The position numbers and the translations under genes are program-made. Of a DNA stretch of 64,000 nucleotides, positions 27,356 through 37,863 are shown piece after piece. Under the pieces are notes generated by a model. The model was given only the letters and a program-made list of their open reading frames with translations. It had not been told where the DNA came from and made no database searches. The stretch comes from Actibacterium sp. MT2.3-13A (GTDB lineage Bacteria > Pseudomonadota > Alphaproteobacteria > Rhodobacterales > Rhodobacteraceae). How positions within the stretch are numbered: position 1 is the first letter of the stretch; the number at the start of each line of letters is the position of its first letter. The stretch lies in contig NZ_JAGSOU010000001.1 in the NCBI RefSeq assembly GCF_018139985.1, forward strand, positions 1 through 64,000, read 5' to 3'.

Positions 27356-27910
27356 ATGACATCTTGGATGCGACGCGGAATTGCCGGGGGACTGCTGGCG
27401 CTGACCGCCTTCGCGGTGCAGGCGCAGGAATCGACCAACCGGGTCGCCGCGAAAACCGACTGGTCCGTCTTCGTCGAGGACGACCCGACCGAATGCTGGG
27501 GCGTTTCCAGCCCCAAGGAAACCGTGAACATGCGCGACGGCCGCGTCGTGGCGGTGCGCCGCGGCGACATCCTGCTGTTCGTTACCTTCCGGCCCGGTTC
27601 GGGCGTGGCGGGCGAGATCTCCTTCACCGGCGGCTATCCCTTCGCCGAAGGCTCGACCGTGCAGATGGTGATCGGCGACCAGACCTTCGAGCTGTTCACG
27701 CAGAACTCCCGCGACGACAGCGGCGAGCTGGTCGGCTACGCCTGGCCCGCCTCCGCTTCCGACGACGCAAAGATCCTGACCGCGATGAAGCGCGGCGCGG
27801 CGGCCGAGCTGACCGCGCGCTCCAGCCGCGGCACCGTCACCAAGGACACGTTCTCGTTGCTCGGCTTCACCGCAGCGATGGAAGAGGCCGAGGCCCGCTG
27901 CGGCAGCTGA
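27356..27910 (+). CDS. Invasion-associated locus B (IalB) family exported protein
   Basis: 184 residues with a signal peptide ending AVQAQES. The body carries the IalB pattern: TDWSVFVEDDPTECWGVS, ILLFVTFRPGSGVAGEISFTGGYPF, and ELFTQN. Two Cys (near residues 51 and 182) could form a disulfide. In Bartonella IalB is linked to erythrocyte invasion, but the family is widespread in free-living alphaproteobacteria with no known role. GGAGG lies 11 nt before the ATG. Divergent from the asparaginase gene. Confidence 0.82.
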   Translation: MTSWMRRGIAGGLLALTAFAVQAQESTNRVAAKTDWSVFVEDDPTECWGVSSPKETVNMRDGRVVAVRRGDILLFVTFRPGSGVAGEISFTGGYPFAEGSTVQMVIGDQTFELFTQNSRDDSGELVGYAWPASASDDAKILTAMKRGAAAELTARSSRGTVTKDTFSLLGFTAAMEEAEARCGS

Positions 27911-27995
27911 CGCGCCGCGCATGAGACCGTGGCCATCGGCCGGCGTTTCTGAAACCAGGGCAGCGCCCGCCGAATTGGGGGCGGGTTGGGCGCCG

Positions 27996-28013
27996 CCCGG
28001 CGCAAGCGCCGGG
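27996..28013 (+). other. Strong hairpin downstream of the IalB-like gene
   Basis: CCCGGCG/CGCCGGG with a 4-nt loop, 86 bp after the stop codon. No T-run follows, so if it stops transcription it would need Rho. The surrounding 27911-28120 holds no gene I can support. Confidence 0.4.
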
Positions 28014-28153
28014 CCGCAGCCCTGACCGACGCGCCCGCCACGTCCCTGGCGCCCCGCCCCATGTCCAGACGAGAGCGCCTTGCGGCCGCCTCCTATTTAT
28101 TTGCGCCGGCGAATCCTATATGTAAGCCCGCTATTCCCTTGGAGACGCGCGAC

Positions 28154-29338
28154 ATGACGGCCACGGCCCCGATCACACAGGATGTTGTCACGATCCCCCG
28201 CAAGCTGCCGGAGGGTGAGAAGGTGAACCTTGTCGGCCTCACCCGCGACAAGCTGCGCGAGGCGCTGATCGCCGCCGGCACGCCGGAAAAACAGGCAAAG
28301 ATGCGCGTGAACCAGATCTGGCAGTGGATCTACCAGAAGGGCGTGCGCGATTTCGACGACATGACCAACCTGGCCAAGGATTACCGCGCGAAACTGGCCG
28401 AGCATTTCGTGATCCAGGTGCCCGAGGTGGTGTCGAAACACGTCTCGGCCGACGGAACGCGCAAATACCTGGTGCGGATCGCCGGCGGGCACGAGGTGGA
28501 GGTGGTCTACATCCCCGAAACCGATCGCGGCACGCTCTGCGTCAGCTCGCAGGTGGGCTGCACGCTGACCTGCTCCTTCTGCCACACCGGCACGCAGAAA
28601 CTGGTGCGCAACCTGACCGCGGGCGAGATCGTGGGTCAGATCATGGTCGCGCGCGACGATCTCGGCGAATGGCCCGAGCCCGGCGAAGGCAGCGGCGAGC
28701 GCCCGCGCCTGGTTTCCAACATCGTTTTGATGGGCATGGGCGAGCCGCTCTATAATTTCGAGAACGTCCGCGACGCGATGAAGATCGCCATGGATGGCGA
28801 GGGCATCTCGCTTTCCCGCCGCCGGATCACGCTTTCGACCTCGGGCGTGGTGCCCGAAATCGCCCGCACCGCCGAAGAGATCGGCTGCATGCTGGCGGTC
28901 TCCTTCCACGCCACCACAGACGAGGTGCGCGACAAGCTGGTGCCGATCAACAAGCGCTGGAACATCGAGGCGCTGCTGGAGGCGCTGCGGGCCTATCCGA
29001 AACTGTCGAACTCGGAACGCATCACCTTCGAATATGTGATGCTGAAGGGTGTGAACGACAGCGACGAGGACGCACGCCGTCTGGTCAAGCTGATCTCGGG
29101 CATCCCGGCCAAGATCAACCTCATCCCCTTCAACGAATGGCCCGGCGCGCCCTACCAGCGCTCCGACTGGGAACGGATCGAGGCCTTCGCCGACATCGTC
29201 TACAAGGCCGGCTACGCCTCGCCCATCCGCACCCCGCGCGGCGAGGACATCATGGCCGCCTGCGGACAGCTGAAATCCGCGACCGAGCGCGCCCGCAAGT
29301 CGCGCCGCGAGATCGAGGCCGAGGCGGGGCTGGGCTGA
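28154..29338 (+). CDS. rlmN: Dual-specificity 23S rRNA A2503 / tRNA A37 C2-methyltransferase RlmN
   Basis: 394 residues. The radical SAM cluster motif CTLTCSFC (Cys136, Cys140, Cys143) and the methyl-carrying Cys at about 370 (MAACGQL) are present. [16 protein letters not shown] and the SGVVP-type sequence are diagnostic of RlmN. It methylates A2503 in 23S rRNA and A37 in some tRNAs. The ATG at 28154 follows GGAGA; an upstream in-frame ATG at 28061 would add a poorly conserved arginine-rich tail. Confidence 0.95.
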   Translation: MTATAPITQDVVTIPRKLPEGEKVNLVGLTRDKLREALIAAGTPEKQAKMRVNQIWQWIYQKGVRDFDDMTNLAKDYRAKLAEHFVIQVPEVVSKHVSADGTRKYLVRIAGGHEVEVVYIPETDRGTLCVSSQVGCTLTCSFCHTGTQKLVRNLTAGEIVGQIMVARDDLGEWPEPGEGSGERPRLVSNIVLMGMGEPLYNFENVRDAMKIAMDGEGISLSRRRITLSTSGVVPEIARTAEEIGCMLAVSFHATTDEVRDKLVPINKRWNIEALLEALRAYPKLSNSERITFEYVMLKGVNDSDEDARRLVKLISGIPAKINLIPFNEWPGAPYQRSDWERIEAFADIVYKAGYASPIRTPRGEDIMAACGQLKSATERARKSRREIEAEAGLG

Positions 29339-29389
29339 GGCGCCCCGGCGCGCTTGCGCCACGCCCGCCGCCTCCCGACCCTGACGGCC

Positions 29390-29893
29390 ATGCGGACCGT
29401 GGCGGGGGGCGATCGGCCACGCCGAATGCGATCACAGCCATCCGGGCGGGAGCGGTTCTGACGGCGCTCGGCCTCCTGCCGGCGCCCGCCCGCGCCTGCG
29501 ACGTGCCGGGCAACCTCGCCGAGATGCGCCGCGCCGTGACCGACCTCACCAACGCGCAGCAACGGCTGGCGGGCCTGCCCGCCTTCGGGCGCGACGAAAG
29601 GCTCGGCCGGGCCATGCAGGGCCATGCCTGCCGGATGGCGGAGACCCGCACCCTCTCGCATGACGGGCCCGGCGGGGCGACGGTGATGACGCGGGTCGCC
29701 GCGGCGGGCTGCCCCTTGGGCCTTCGTGGCCGCGGGCCAGACAAGCGCACGCGCCGTGGCCGATGCCTGGATGGCCTCGCCCGCCCACCGCGCCAATATC
29801 GAAAACGCGACCGGCCGCGAGATCGGCGTCGGCTGGGCGCGGGACGCCGGCCGGTCCTACTGGGTCATGGTGCTGGCAGCGCGGCGCCAGAGG
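29390..29893 (+). pseudogene. Broken CAP/SCP-domain exported protein gene
   Basis: A secreted CAP-domain protein can be read only by changing frame. A signal-peptide-like stretch and RRAVTDLTNAQQRLAGLPAF...HACRMAETRTLSHDGPGG are in one frame (about 29430-29715) with no start codon of its own. The following AAGQTSARAVADAWMASPAHRANIENATGREIGVGW...SYWVMVLAA is in the next frame (about 29716-29880). An ATG at 29390 would connect only after a one-base change in the G6 run near 29402. The expected ENI before AAGQ is missing, consistent with a small deletion. No stop matches the last frame before the convergent LOG gene. Sequencing error is possible but would need two or three events. Confidence 0.7.
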
Positions 29894-30715
29894 CTAGGCC
29901 GCCTTGCCGGGCCAGGTTCCGATGATCTCGACCGCCTCTTGGGCCGTCTCGACATAGCGGAACAGCTCCAGATCCTCATGCGCGATGGTGCCGGCCTCGG
30001 CCAGCGCCTGCCAGTTGATGATGTTTTCCCAGAATGCGCGGCCGAACAGCAGGATCGGCACCGGGCACATCCGCTTGGTCTGGATCAGGGTCAGCGCCTC
30101 GAACAGTTCGTCGAGCGTGCCGAAGCCGCCGGGGAACATCGCCACCGCGTTGGCGCGCATCAGGAAATGCATCTTGCGGATGCCGAAATAGTGGAAGTTG
30201 AAGCACAGCTCCGGCGTGACCCAGCCGTTCGGCCTCTGCTCGTGCGGCAGCACGATGTTCAGCCCGATCGACACCCCGCCCGCGTCGGCCGCGCCGCGGT
30301 TGCCGGCCTCCATGATGCCGGGGCCGCCGCCGGTCACGATCACGTTCTCGCGGTTGCCGTTCTTCTTGCTTTTCAGCGTCATAAGGCGGGCAAATTCCCG
30401 CGCCTCGGCGTAATATCGCGTCAGTTCGGCCAGGGTCTCGGTGCCGGCGGTATGCTCCTGCCCCGGTTCGGGGATGCGGGCGCTGCCGAACAGCACGATG
30501 GTGCTCTTGATGCCGTATTCCTGCATCAAGAGCTCGGGCTTCATCAGCTCCAGCTGAAGGCGCACCGGGCGCAGTTCGTCGCGCAGCAGGAACGCATCAT
30601 CGGCAAAGGCCAGCCGGTAGGCGGGCGATTGCGTCTGCGGGGTGACGGGGATCTCGCGCGCGGTTTCGATATCCTGAAGGGCATCGGGAAAGACCCGGGA
30701 TCGGTCGTCCGTCAT
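29894..30715 (-). CDS. LOG family protein (nucleotide 5'-monophosphate phosphoribohydrolase)
   Basis: 273 residues. The family motifs GGGPGIMEA (129-137) and PGGFGTLDE (195-203) are exact. LOG proteins cleave the ribose-base bond of nucleotide monophosphates; in plants and some bacteria they produce free cytokinins, in others they are PpnN-like nucleosidases. The N-terminal 70-residue extension favours the longer bacterial type. It is divergent from dapD with 98 bp between starts. Confidence 0.9.
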   Translation of the reverse strand: MTDDRSRVFPDALQDIETAREIPVTPQTQSPAYRLAFADDAFLLRDELRPVRLQLELMKPELLMQEYGIKSTIVLFGSARIPEPGQEHTAGTETLAELTRYYAEAREFARLMTLKSKKNGNRENVIVTGGGPGIMEAGNRGAADAGGVSIGLNIVLPHEQRPNGWVTPELCFNFHYFGIRKMHFLMRANAVAMFPGGFGTLDELFEALTLIQTKRMCPVPILLFGRAFWENIINWQALAEAGTIAHEDLELFRYVETAQEAVEIIGTWPGKAA

Positions 30716-30813
30716 GGCGCGTCCTTTTCTCCTGTGCCGCTGCGTTGCCTAAGACCCTTTCTGCGTCTATAGGCTCGGGGCTGATGAGGCCAGTCACGTT
30801 TTCGGAGGAACCC

Positions 30814-31641
30814 ATGTCCAACGCCCAGCTCGAAGCCGCAATCGAAGCCGCCTGGGAGGCGCGCGACACGATCAACCCGCATACCGGCGGCGAAACCCGC
30901 GAGGCGATCGAGGACACGCTGGCCGCGCTGGACAGCGGCACGCTGCGCGTGGCCGAGAAGCTGGAAAGCGGCGACTGGCACGTCAACCAGTGGGCCAAGA
31001 AGGCGGTGCTGCTGGGCTTCCGCATCAAGGACATGGAACTGCAGGACGGCGGCCCGCAGGGCTCCGGCTGGTGGGACAAGGTCGACAGCAAGTTCAAGGG
31101 CTGGGGCGATGCCGAATGGAAGGCCGCGGGCTTCCGCGCGGTGCCCAACTGCGTGGTCCGAAAATCGGCCTATATCGCGCCCGGCGTGGTGCTGATGCCC
31201 TCCTTCGTGAACCTCGGCGCCTATGTCGACGAGGGCACGATGGTGGACACCTGGGCGACCGTGGGCAGCTGCGCCCAGATCGGCAAGAACGTGCACCTGT
31301 CGGGCGGCGTCGGCATCGGCGGCGTTCTGGAGCCGATGCAGGCCGGCCCCACCATCATTGAGGACAACTGCTTCATCGGCGCGCGTTCCGAGGTGGTCGA
31401 GGGCTGCATCGTGCGCGAGGGCTCGGTCCTCGGCATGGGCGTGTTCATCGGCAAGTCGACCAAGATCGTAGACCGCGAGACCGGCGAGGTGATGTATGGC
31501 GAGGTGCCGCCCTACTCGGTCGTGGTCGCGGGCTCGATGCCGTCGAAGAACGGCGTGAACCTCTACTGCGCGGTCATCGTCAAGCGCGTGGACGCGCAGA
31601 CCCGGTCGAAGACCGGGATCAACGAACTCCTGCGCGATTGA
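30814..31641 (+). CDS. dapD: 2,3,4,5-tetrahydropyridine-2,6-dicarboxylate N-succinyltransferase
   Basis: 275 residues, the usual DapD length. A left-handed beta-helix of hexapeptide repeats is visible ([51 protein letters not shown]). It transfers succinate to tetrahydrodipicolinate in lysine/diaminopimelate synthesis. The ATG at 30814 follows GGAGG. dapE, a later step of the same branch, lies 1.2 kb downstream on the same strand with two other genes between. Confidence 0.96.
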   Translation: MSNAQLEAAIEAAWEARDTINPHTGGETREAIEDTLAALDSGTLRVAEKLESGDWHVNQWAKKAVLLGFRIKDMELQDGGPQGSGWWDKVDSKFKGWGDAEWKAAGFRAVPNCVVRKSAYIAPGVVLMPSFVNLGAYVDEGTMVDTWATVGSCAQIGKNVHLSGGVGIGGVLEPMQAGPTIIEDNCFIGARSEVVEGCIVREGSVLGMGVFIGKSTKIVDRETGEVMYGEVPPYSVVVAGSMPSKNGVNLYCAVIVKRVDAQTRSKTGINELLRD

Positions 31642-31676
31642 GCGCCGGCGGGTTCCACCCACCGCATCGGGACATC

Positions 31677-32030
31677 ATGAACAAGACAACCAAATCGCGG
31701 AAACAACAGGTCTTCACCCTGCTGGTCCAGGTCGGGCGCAAGCCCGACGACGGGCTGCCCGAAGGCGCCACCGGCGCCGGGCTGATGTGCTACGCCTCCG
31801 GCGTGGACGAGGCCGAGGCGGTGCGCGAGACCGTGGCCGTGCTGAAACAGGCCGGCCTCGCGCCGCTCGACGTCACCGGCTACGGCACCGCCGAGGAACG
31901 CCGCGCCCAGGGCCACGAGATCGCCGAGGACGAGGCCGGGCTGATGGACCGCGCGCTGGAGGAAAACGCCGTGATCGTCGCCCAGATGACGCCGTTCTAC
32001 GGCGACGAAGATGCCGACGGTCTTTCTTGA
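31677..32030 (+). CDS. Hypothetical small protein between dapD and a HAD phosphatase
   Basis: 117 residues starting MNKTTKSRKQQVFTLLVQVGR. It is soluble and acidic toward the C-terminus, with no recognised motif. The segment YASGVDEAEAVRETVAVLKQAGLAPLDVTGYGT suggests an alpha/beta fold. It overlaps the next gene by 20 bp and lies 35 bp after dapD, so it is probably in the dapD operon. Function unknown. Codon usage matches its neighbours, which supports a real gene. Confidence 0.7.
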   Translation: MNKTTKSRKQQVFTLLVQVGRKPDDGLPEGATGAGLMCYASGVDEAEAVRETVAVLKQAGLAPLDVTGYGTAEERRAQGHEIAEDEAGLMDRALEENAVIVAQMTPFYGDEDADGLS

Positions 32031-32646
32031 TCTCGACGGCACGCTGACCGACCCGAAGCCGGGGATCACCCGCTCGGTCGTGCATGCGCTGGAAAGCCTC
32101 GGGCTGGGCGCGCCCGATCCCGACAGCCTGAACTGGGTGATCGGTCCGCCGCTGGTGGAGAGCTTCGAGAAACTCGGCGCACCCGACCCGCAGGCGGCTC
32201 TGGCGGCCTATCGCGCGCGTTACACCGACGTGGGCCTCTACGAGAACCGGGTCTTCGACGGCATCCCCGAGGTTCTTGCCGGGCTGCGTGCCGCGGGCCA
32301 TGTGCTGCACCTGGCCACCGCCAAGCCGCATGTCTACGCCCGCCGCATCACCGCGCATTTCGGGCTGGCCCGGCACCTGACCCTGGAATTCGGCCCCGAA
32401 CTGGACGGCACCCGCAACGACAAGGCCGATCTGCTGACCCACGCACTGGAGATCACCGGCGCGCGGGCGGAGGCATCGGTGATGATCGGCGACCGCCACC
32501 ACGACATCGACGCCGCCCGCGCCGTGGGGATGAAGGCGATCGGGGTGCTCTGGGGCTACGGCCCGCGGGCGGAACTGGCGGGGGCGGATCGCCTCGTCGC
32601 CACCCCCGCCGAGATCGGCCCGGCGGTGCGCGCGCTTCTGGGGTAG
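32011..32646 (+). CDS. HAD-superfamily hydrolase (phosphoglycolate phosphatase-like)
   Basis: 211 residues. Motif I is FLDLDGTLTDPKPG (Asp7, Asp9), motif II HLATAKP, motif III Lys region NDKADLL and motif IV MIGDRHHDIDAARA. The DGTLTD-KPGI pattern with an alpha-helical cap is seen in Gph-like phosphatases, some of which act on 5'-nucleotides or phosphoglycolate. The substrate is not determinable. It overlaps the preceding small gene by 20 bp. Confidence 0.85.
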   Translation: MPTVFLDLDGTLTDPKPGITRSVVHALESLGLGAPDPDSLNWVIGPPLVESFEKLGAPDPQAALAAYRARYTDVGLYENRVFDGIPEVLAGLRAAGHVLHLATAKPHVYARRITAHFGLARHLTLEFGPELDGTRNDKADLLTHALEITGARAEASVMIGDRHHDIDAARAVGMKAIGVLWGYGPRAELAGADRLVATPAEIGPAVRALLG

Positions 32647-32878
32647 GCCCCTTCGGAAATTCGGAACGCGTCTCGCGGGGCGCTGAGGGCGGCGCCCAAG
32701 CCAGGCTGGGCGCGAAAAGCGCCCTCCCGGGGGGAAGGTCGGGCGCTGCCCGGGCTGACGCCGGGGCGGGACGGGTGGTCGGGGCCAGGCCCAAGGTTCG
32801 GCGACCTGTTTCCCGCTGACACGTTGCAGCCACGCTCCCGCCGGTTTATCGCTGACGCAAACCGCCAAGGAGCCCGCC

Positions 32879-34027
32879 ATGACCCAGCCCACCGATCCCG
32901 TCGCCCTGACCGCCGAGCTGATCCGCTGCCCCTCGGTCACGCCCGCCGAAGGCGGCGCGCTGGCGCTGCTGGAGGAACGCCTCTCGGCCGCCGGGTTCGA
33001 CTGCACCCGCGTCGACCGCGGCGGGGTGGCCAACCTTTTCGCCCGCTGGGGCGCCAGGGGCGCGGCGAAAAGCTTCGGCTTCAACGGCCATACCGACGTG
33101 GTGCCGGTGGGCGACGCCGCCGCCTGGACCGCCGATCCCTTCGGCGGCGCGCAGAAGGACGGCTTTCTCTGGGGCCGCGGCTCCACCGACATGAAATCGG
33201 GCGTGGCGGCCTTCGCCGCGGCGGCGATCGACTTCGTGCGCGACACGCCGCCCGAGGGCGCGGTGATCCTCGCCATCACCGGCGACGAGGAGGGCGACGC
33301 GACGGACGGCACCGTGGCCCTGCTGGACTGGATGGAGAGAAACGGCGAGGCGATGTCGGCCTGCCTGGTGGGTGAGCCCACCTGCCCCGAGCGCATGGGC
33401 GAGATGATGAAGATCGGCCGACGCGGCTCGATGACCGCCTATTTCACCGCCACAGGCGTACAGGGCCATTCCGCATATCCGCACCGCGCCAAGAACCCCG
33501 TGCCGGCGCTGGCGCGGCTGATGGCGCAGCTCGACGCGCATGTGCTGGACGACGGGACCGAGCATTTCGACCCCTCGACGCTGGCGGTCACCACCATCGA
33601 CACCGGCAACCCCGCCAACAACGTGATCCCCGCGCAATGCCGCGCCACGGTCAACATCCGCTTCAACGACGCGCACAGTTCGGCCAGCCTGACCGAATGG
33701 CTGCGGCGCGAGGCCGACAAGGTGGCCTGGGACAGCGGCATCGAGATCGCGATGCAGACCAAGGTCTCGGGCGAAAGCTTCCTCACCCCGCCGGGGCCGC
33801 TGTCGGACCTCGTGGCGCGCGCGGTGGAGGCCGAAACCGGCGTCAGCCCGGTGCTGTCGACCTCCGGCGGGACCTCGGACGCGCGTTTCGTCAAGGATCA
33901 CTGCCCGGTGGTGGAATTCGGCCTGGTGGGCAAGACCATGCACCAGGTGGACGAGTGCGTGGAGGTGGCCCAGATCGTCCAGCTCAAGGCGATCTACGCC
34001 CGCATCCTGCGCGAATATTTCGCCTGA
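32879..34027 (+). CDS. dapE: Succinyl-diaminopimelate desuccinylase
   Basis: 382 residues. M20 metallopeptidase features are present: [11 protein letters not shown], the [13 protein letters not shown] stretch with the catalytic Glu, the dimerisation insert (residues 175-290), and [11 protein letters not shown]. It removes succinate from N-succinyl-LL-diaminopimelate, supplying lysine and peptidoglycan precursor. Ribosome binding site AAGGAG upstream. The 232 bp before it (32647-32878) contain only GC-rich hairpin-forming sequence and no supported gene. Confidence 0.95.
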   Translation: MTQPTDPVALTAELIRCPSVTPAEGGALALLEERLSAAGFDCTRVDRGGVANLFARWGARGAAKSFGFNGHTDVVPVGDAAAWTADPFGGAQKDGFLWGRGSTDMKSGVAAFAAAAIDFVRDTPPEGAVILAITGDEEGDATDGTVALLDWMERNGEAMSACLVGEPTCPERMGEMMKIGRRGSMTAYFTATGVQGHSAYPHRAKNPVPALARLMAQLDAHVLDDGTEHFDPSTLAVTTIDTGNPANNVIPAQCRATVNIRFNDAHSSASLTEWLRREADKVAWDSGIEIAMQTKVSGESFLTPPGPLSDLVARAVEAETGVSPVLSTSGGTSDARFVKDHCPVVEFGLVGKTMHQVDECVEVAQIVQLKAIYARILREYFA

Positions 34028-34078
34028 GCGCCGCCGGATTTGCAATGACGGGACCGCGTCCCCATGTTACGCGGACTC

Positions 34079-36334
34079 ATGACCCAGATCCCGACCAAAG
34101 ACCAGATCCTCGAATGGATCACCGACAACCCCACCCAGACCTCGAAGCGCGACATCGCAAAGGCTTTCGGGATCAAGGGGGCTGACCGGATCGAGCTGAA
34201 ACGCCTCCTGCGCGAACTGGAGGCGGACGGGCATCTGGAGAAGCGGAAGAAGACCTACCGCGACCCCGACAAGCTGCCGCCGGTCAGCGTTCTGCAGGTG
34301 CTGGCGCCGACGCCCGACGGCGACCTCTACGCCCGGCCGCTGGAATGGCACGGCGAGGGAGAGGCGCCGCGCGTCCTTTTCGTCGCCCGCCCCACCGACC
34401 CCGCGCTTGGCGAGGGCGACCGCATCCTCGCCCGGCTGACCGAGGTCACCGGCGAAGAATATCCCTACGAGGCGCGGCTGATCCGCCGCATCGGCACCAA
34501 CCCGCAGCGCATTCTCGGCGTCTTCCGCAAGGGGGCCGAGGGTGGGCGCATCATGCCGGTGGACAAGGGCGCCGATCTGGAATGGATGGTCGTGGCCGAC
34601 GCCACCCAGGGCGCCCGCGACGGCGAACTGGTCGAGGCCGAGCAGAGCGGCCCGCGAAGCCGCTTCGGCCTGCCGCGCGCCCGCATCGTCAACCGTCTGG
34701 GCGACCCCAGCGCGCCGAAGGCGGTGTCGCTCATCGCCATCCACCAGCACGGCATTCCCGATGTCTTCCCCGATGACGTGATCGCCGAGGCCGACTGCCA
34801 GAAGCCGGCGGGGCTGGGCGGGCGCGAGGACCTGCGCCCCCTGCCCTTCGTCACCATCGACCCGGCCGACGCGCGCGACCATGACGACGCCTGCTACGCC
34901 CATGCCGACGACGACCCGAAGAACGAGGGCGGCCATGTCGTCTGGGTGGCCATCGCCGATGTCGCCCATTATGTCCGCCCGGGCTCCGCGCTCGACCGCG
35001 AGGCGCGCAAGCGCGGCAACTCCACCTATTTCCCCGACCGCGTGGTGCCGATGCTGCCCGACCGCCTGTCGGGCGACCTGTGCTCGCTGCACGAGGGCGT
35101 GCCGCGCGCCTGCATCGCGGTGCGGATGAAGCTCGACGCGCATGGCGAGCTGCTGTCGCACCGCTTCACCCGCGGGCTGATGCGCTCCGTCGCCTCGCTG
35201 AACTACCAGGAGGTGCAGGCCGCGATCGAGGGGCGCCCGAACGACAAGACCGCGCCCCTGCTCGACGAGGTGATCCGCCCGCTCTACGCCGCCCATGAGG
35301 CGACCAAGACCGCCCGCGCCCGGCGCCAGCCGCTGGATCTGGACCTGCCCGAGCGCAAGATCGTGCTCAGCGAGGAGGGCAAGGTGGAATCGGTCGCCTT
35401 CCGCGACCGGCTCGACGCGCACCGGCTGATCGAGGAGTTCATGATCCTCGCCAATGTCGCAGCCGCGCAGGAACTGACGCGGATGCGCCGCCCGTTGCTC
35501 TACCGCGTGCACGAGGAACCCAGCCCCGAAAAGCTGGAGGCGCTGCGCGAGGTGGCCGCGGCGTCGGGCTTCACGCTGGCCAAGGGGCAGGTGCTGCACA
35601 CCGCGCAGCTCAACCGCCTGCTGGGCCAGGCCGAGGGCACCGAATTCGACGAGCTGATCAACATCTCGACCCTGCGCTCGATGACCCAGGCCTATTACTC
35701 GCCCATGCACCTGGGCCATTTCGGGCTGGCGCTGCGCTCCTACGCGCATTTCACCTCGCCGATCCGGCGCTATTCCGACCTGGTCGTGCACCGCGCCCTG
35801 ATCACCGGCCACGGCTGGGGCAAGGACGGGCTGTCGGCCGATGACATCGACCGGCTGGAGGACACCGCCCAGCACATCTCCGACACCGAGCGCCGCTCGA
35901 TGGCGGCCGAACGCGACACCACCGACCGTTACCTCGCGGCCTATCTGTCCGAGCGCGTGGGCAACGAGTTTTCCGGCCGCATCTCCGGCATCGCGCGCTT
36001 CGGCGCCTTCGTGAAGCTCGACGAGACCGGCGCCGACGGGCTGATCCCGATGCGCGACCTCGGCCAGGAATATTTCCACTTCGACAAGGACGCGCAGATC
36101 CTGACCGGCTCCGATACCGGCCTGACCATCGGCATCGGCCAGCGCGTGACGGTGCGCCTGTCCGAGGCGGTGCCGGTGACCGGCGGGCTGACGCTGGAGC
36201 TGCTGTCGCTCGACGGCAAGGCGCTGCCCCGCACGCCCGCGCGCGGCCGCGGCAAGCCCACGCGGCGCAAAGCCACCGTGGCCAAGAGGAAGGCCGCCAA
36301 GACCCAGCGCAAGGTCACCCGCAAGCGGCGCTGA
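34079..36334 (+). CDS. rnr: Ribonuclease R
   Basis: About 751 residues. An N-terminal winged-helix domain (residues 1-65) is followed by cold-shock OB folds and the RNB catalytic core with DPADARDHDDACYA (about 260-273, the Asp cluster). An S1 domain (about 640-720, GRISGIARFGAFVKLDETGADGLIP) and a Lys/Arg-rich tail follow. RNase R degrades structured RNA 3' to 5'. The start MTQIPTKDQILEWI matches relatives; an ATG five codons earlier (34064) is also possible and neither has a strong ribosome binding site. Confidence 0.95.
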   Translation: MTQIPTKDQILEWITDNPTQTSKRDIAKAFGIKGADRIELKRLLRELEADGHLEKRKKTYRDPDKLPPVSVLQVLAPTPDGDLYARPLEWHGEGEAPRVLFVARPTDPALGEGDRILARLTEVTGEEYPYEARLIRRIGTNPQRILGVFRKGAEGGRIMPVDKGADLEWMVVADATQGARDGELVEAEQSGPRSRFGLPRARIVNRLGDPSAPKAVSLIAIHQHGIPDVFPDDVIAEADCQKPAGLGGREDLRPLPFVTIDPADARDHDDACYAHADDDPKNEGGHVVWVAIADVAHYVRPGSALDREARKRGNSTYFPDRVVPMLPDRLSGDLCSLHEGVPRACIAVRMKLDAHGELLSHRFTRGLMRSVASLNYQEVQAAIEGRPNDKTAPLLDEVIRPLYAAHEATKTARARRQPLDLDLPERKIVLSEEGKVESVAFRDRLDAHRLIEEFMILANVAAAQELTRMRRPLLYRVHEEPSPEKLEALREVAAASGFTLAKGQVLHTAQLNRLLGQAEGTEFDELINISTLRSMTQAYYSPMHLGHFGLALRSYAHFTSPIRRYSDLVVHRALITGHGWGKDGLSADDIDRLEDTAQHISDTERRSMAAERDTTDRYLAAYLSERVGNEFSGRISGIARFGAFVKLDETGADGLIPMRDLGQEYFHFDKDAQILTGSDTGLTIGIGQRVTVRLSEAVPVTGGLTLELLSLDGKALPRTPARGRGKPTRRKATVAKRKAAKTQRKVTRKRR

Positions 36335-36429
36335 GCGGTTCCCCGCGACCCCGCCGCCTGCCCGCTTCCCGGCTGTTTTCCTTCGCGCTACAATCGGCGC
36401 AAACAACAACGAGCAGGGAAGTCTTTTCG

Positions 36430-37746
36430 ATGCGTGTCTTGGTGACGATGGCTGTGATTTTCGGGATCGCGCCGGGGCTGGCGCCGGCCACGCCCGCGAC
36501 GCCGGACCAATCGCCCCGCCCGGTCGCGCGCCCGGCCGAGGGCGCCGAGGCCCCCCGACCGCAGGCGCGGCCCGCGCTGACCCGCGCGGACCCCCTCGTG
36601 CGGATGCAGGCGTCCAGCTCCAATCTCGGCTTCCAGCGCTGGATCGACGGCTTCCGCCCGCGCGCGCTGGCGCAGGGCATCTCTCCGATCGTGTTCGACC
36701 GCGCCTTCCGCGGCGTGGAATACAATACGGACGTGATCCAGAAGGACCGCAACCAGTCCGAATACACCAAGCAGATCTGGGATTACCTCGACAGCGCCGC
36801 CTCACCCTCGCGGGTCAGAAACGGCCAGGAGGCGCTGAAGAAATACCGCCACCAACTCGACGCGATCGAGGCCGCCTATGGCGTGGACAAGGAAGTCGTG
36901 GCCGCAATCTGGGGGCTGGAAAGCGCCTACGGCGAACATCGCGGCAAGATCCCCACCATCGAGGCGCTGGCGACGCTCGCCTTCGACGGGCGGCGCGGAA
37001 GCTTCTTCGAGGGGCAGCTGATCGACGCTCTGAAGATCCTGCAGTCGGGCGATGTCGCCGCGCGCGACATGACCGGTTCCTGGGCCGGCGCGATGGGCCA
37101 CACCCAGTTCATCCCGTCGAGCTACCTCGCCTTCGCGGTGGATTTCACCGGCGACGGCCGGCGCGACATCTGGGCCGACGACCCCTCGGACGCGCTGGCC
37201 TCCACCGCCGCCTACCTCGCCCGGCACGGCTGGGTGAAGGGCCAGCCCTGGGGGGTGGAGGTGAAGCTGCCGCGCGGCTTCAACCACGCGCTGGCCGACC
37301 GCAAGATCCTCAGGATGCCCTCGGACTGGGCGGCGCTGGGGGTGACAGACATGCAGGGCCGCCCGGTGCGCGATCACGGCGCGGCCTCGATCCTTCTGCC
37401 GGCGGGCGCGCAGGGCGCGGCCTTCATGATCTTCAGGAATTTCGGCGTGATCGAACGCTACAACGTGGCCGACGCCTATGTCATCGGCGTCGGCCATCTG
37501 AGCGACCGGCTGAAGGGCGGCCCACCGATCCAGGCGAGCTGGCCGCGCGGCTACAAGCCGCTCTCCTTCACCGAGAAGAAAGAGATGCAGCGCCGCCTGA
37601 AACGCGCGGGCTTCCTCGACGATAAGATCGACGGGATCATCGGGCCCAACACGATCAACGCCATCCGCGCCTTCCAGGCCGCGCGCGGGGTGACGCCCGA
37701 CGGCTATGCCAGCGAAGAGCTTCTGAAACTGCTCAAGGACAGCTGA
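36430..37746 (+). CDS. Lytic murein transglycosylase (MltB-type) with C-terminal peptidoglycan-binding domain
   Basis: 438 residues with a signal peptide (first 20-22 residues) and a Pro-rich linker. The MltB catalytic domain (about 60-340) has Glu164 in AIWGLESAYGEHRGKIPT. It ends in a PG_binding_1 domain (about 375-435, LKRAGFLDDKIDGIIGPNTINAIRAFQ). It cleaves glycan strands to 1,6-anhydro-muropeptides in the periplasm. It follows rnr by 95 bp. Confidence 0.92.
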   Translation: MRVLVTMAVIFGIAPGLAPATPATPDQSPRPVARPAEGAEAPRPQARPALTRADPLVRMQASSSNLGFQRWIDGFRPRALAQGISPIVFDRAFRGVEYNTDVIQKDRNQSEYTKQIWDYLDSAASPSRVRNGQEALKKYRHQLDAIEAAYGVDKEVVAAIWGLESAYGEHRGKIPTIEALATLAFDGRRGSFFEGQLIDALKILQSGDVAARDMTGSWAGAMGHTQFIPSSYLAFAVDFTGDGRRDIWADDPSDALASTAAYLARHGWVKGQPWGVEVKLPRGFNHALADRKILRMPSDWAALGVTDMQGRPVRDHGAASILLPAGAQGAAFMIFRNFGVIERYNVADAYVIGVGHLSDRLKGGPPIQASWPRGYKPLSFTEKKEMQRRLKRAGFLDDKIDGIIGPNTINAIRAFQAARGVTPDGYASEELLKLLKDS

Positions 37747-37766
37747 GACGGGGAACCGCCTCCGCC

Positions 37767-37863
37767 TTCTTCTTGGCGCAAATACTCCCGCCGGAGGCTC
37801 AAGAGTTTTCCGGCGCGCCAGAGGATTCCATGCCTCCGGCGGGGATATTTCTGGCCAGAAGAA
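37767..37863. repeat. REP-like long inverted repeat overlapping the dnaE2 3' end
   Basis: Two 32-bp arms, 37767-37798 and 37832-37863, are inverted copies of each other at 26 of 32 positions. They share the core GCCTCCGGCGGG and end in GAAGAA. The right arm and the intervening 33 bp form the last codons of dnaE2. Similar CCTCCGGCGGG-TATTT sequences are, from memory, common between genes in this bacterial family. The arms could also act as a bidirectional terminator between mltB and dnaE2. Confidence 0.7.
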
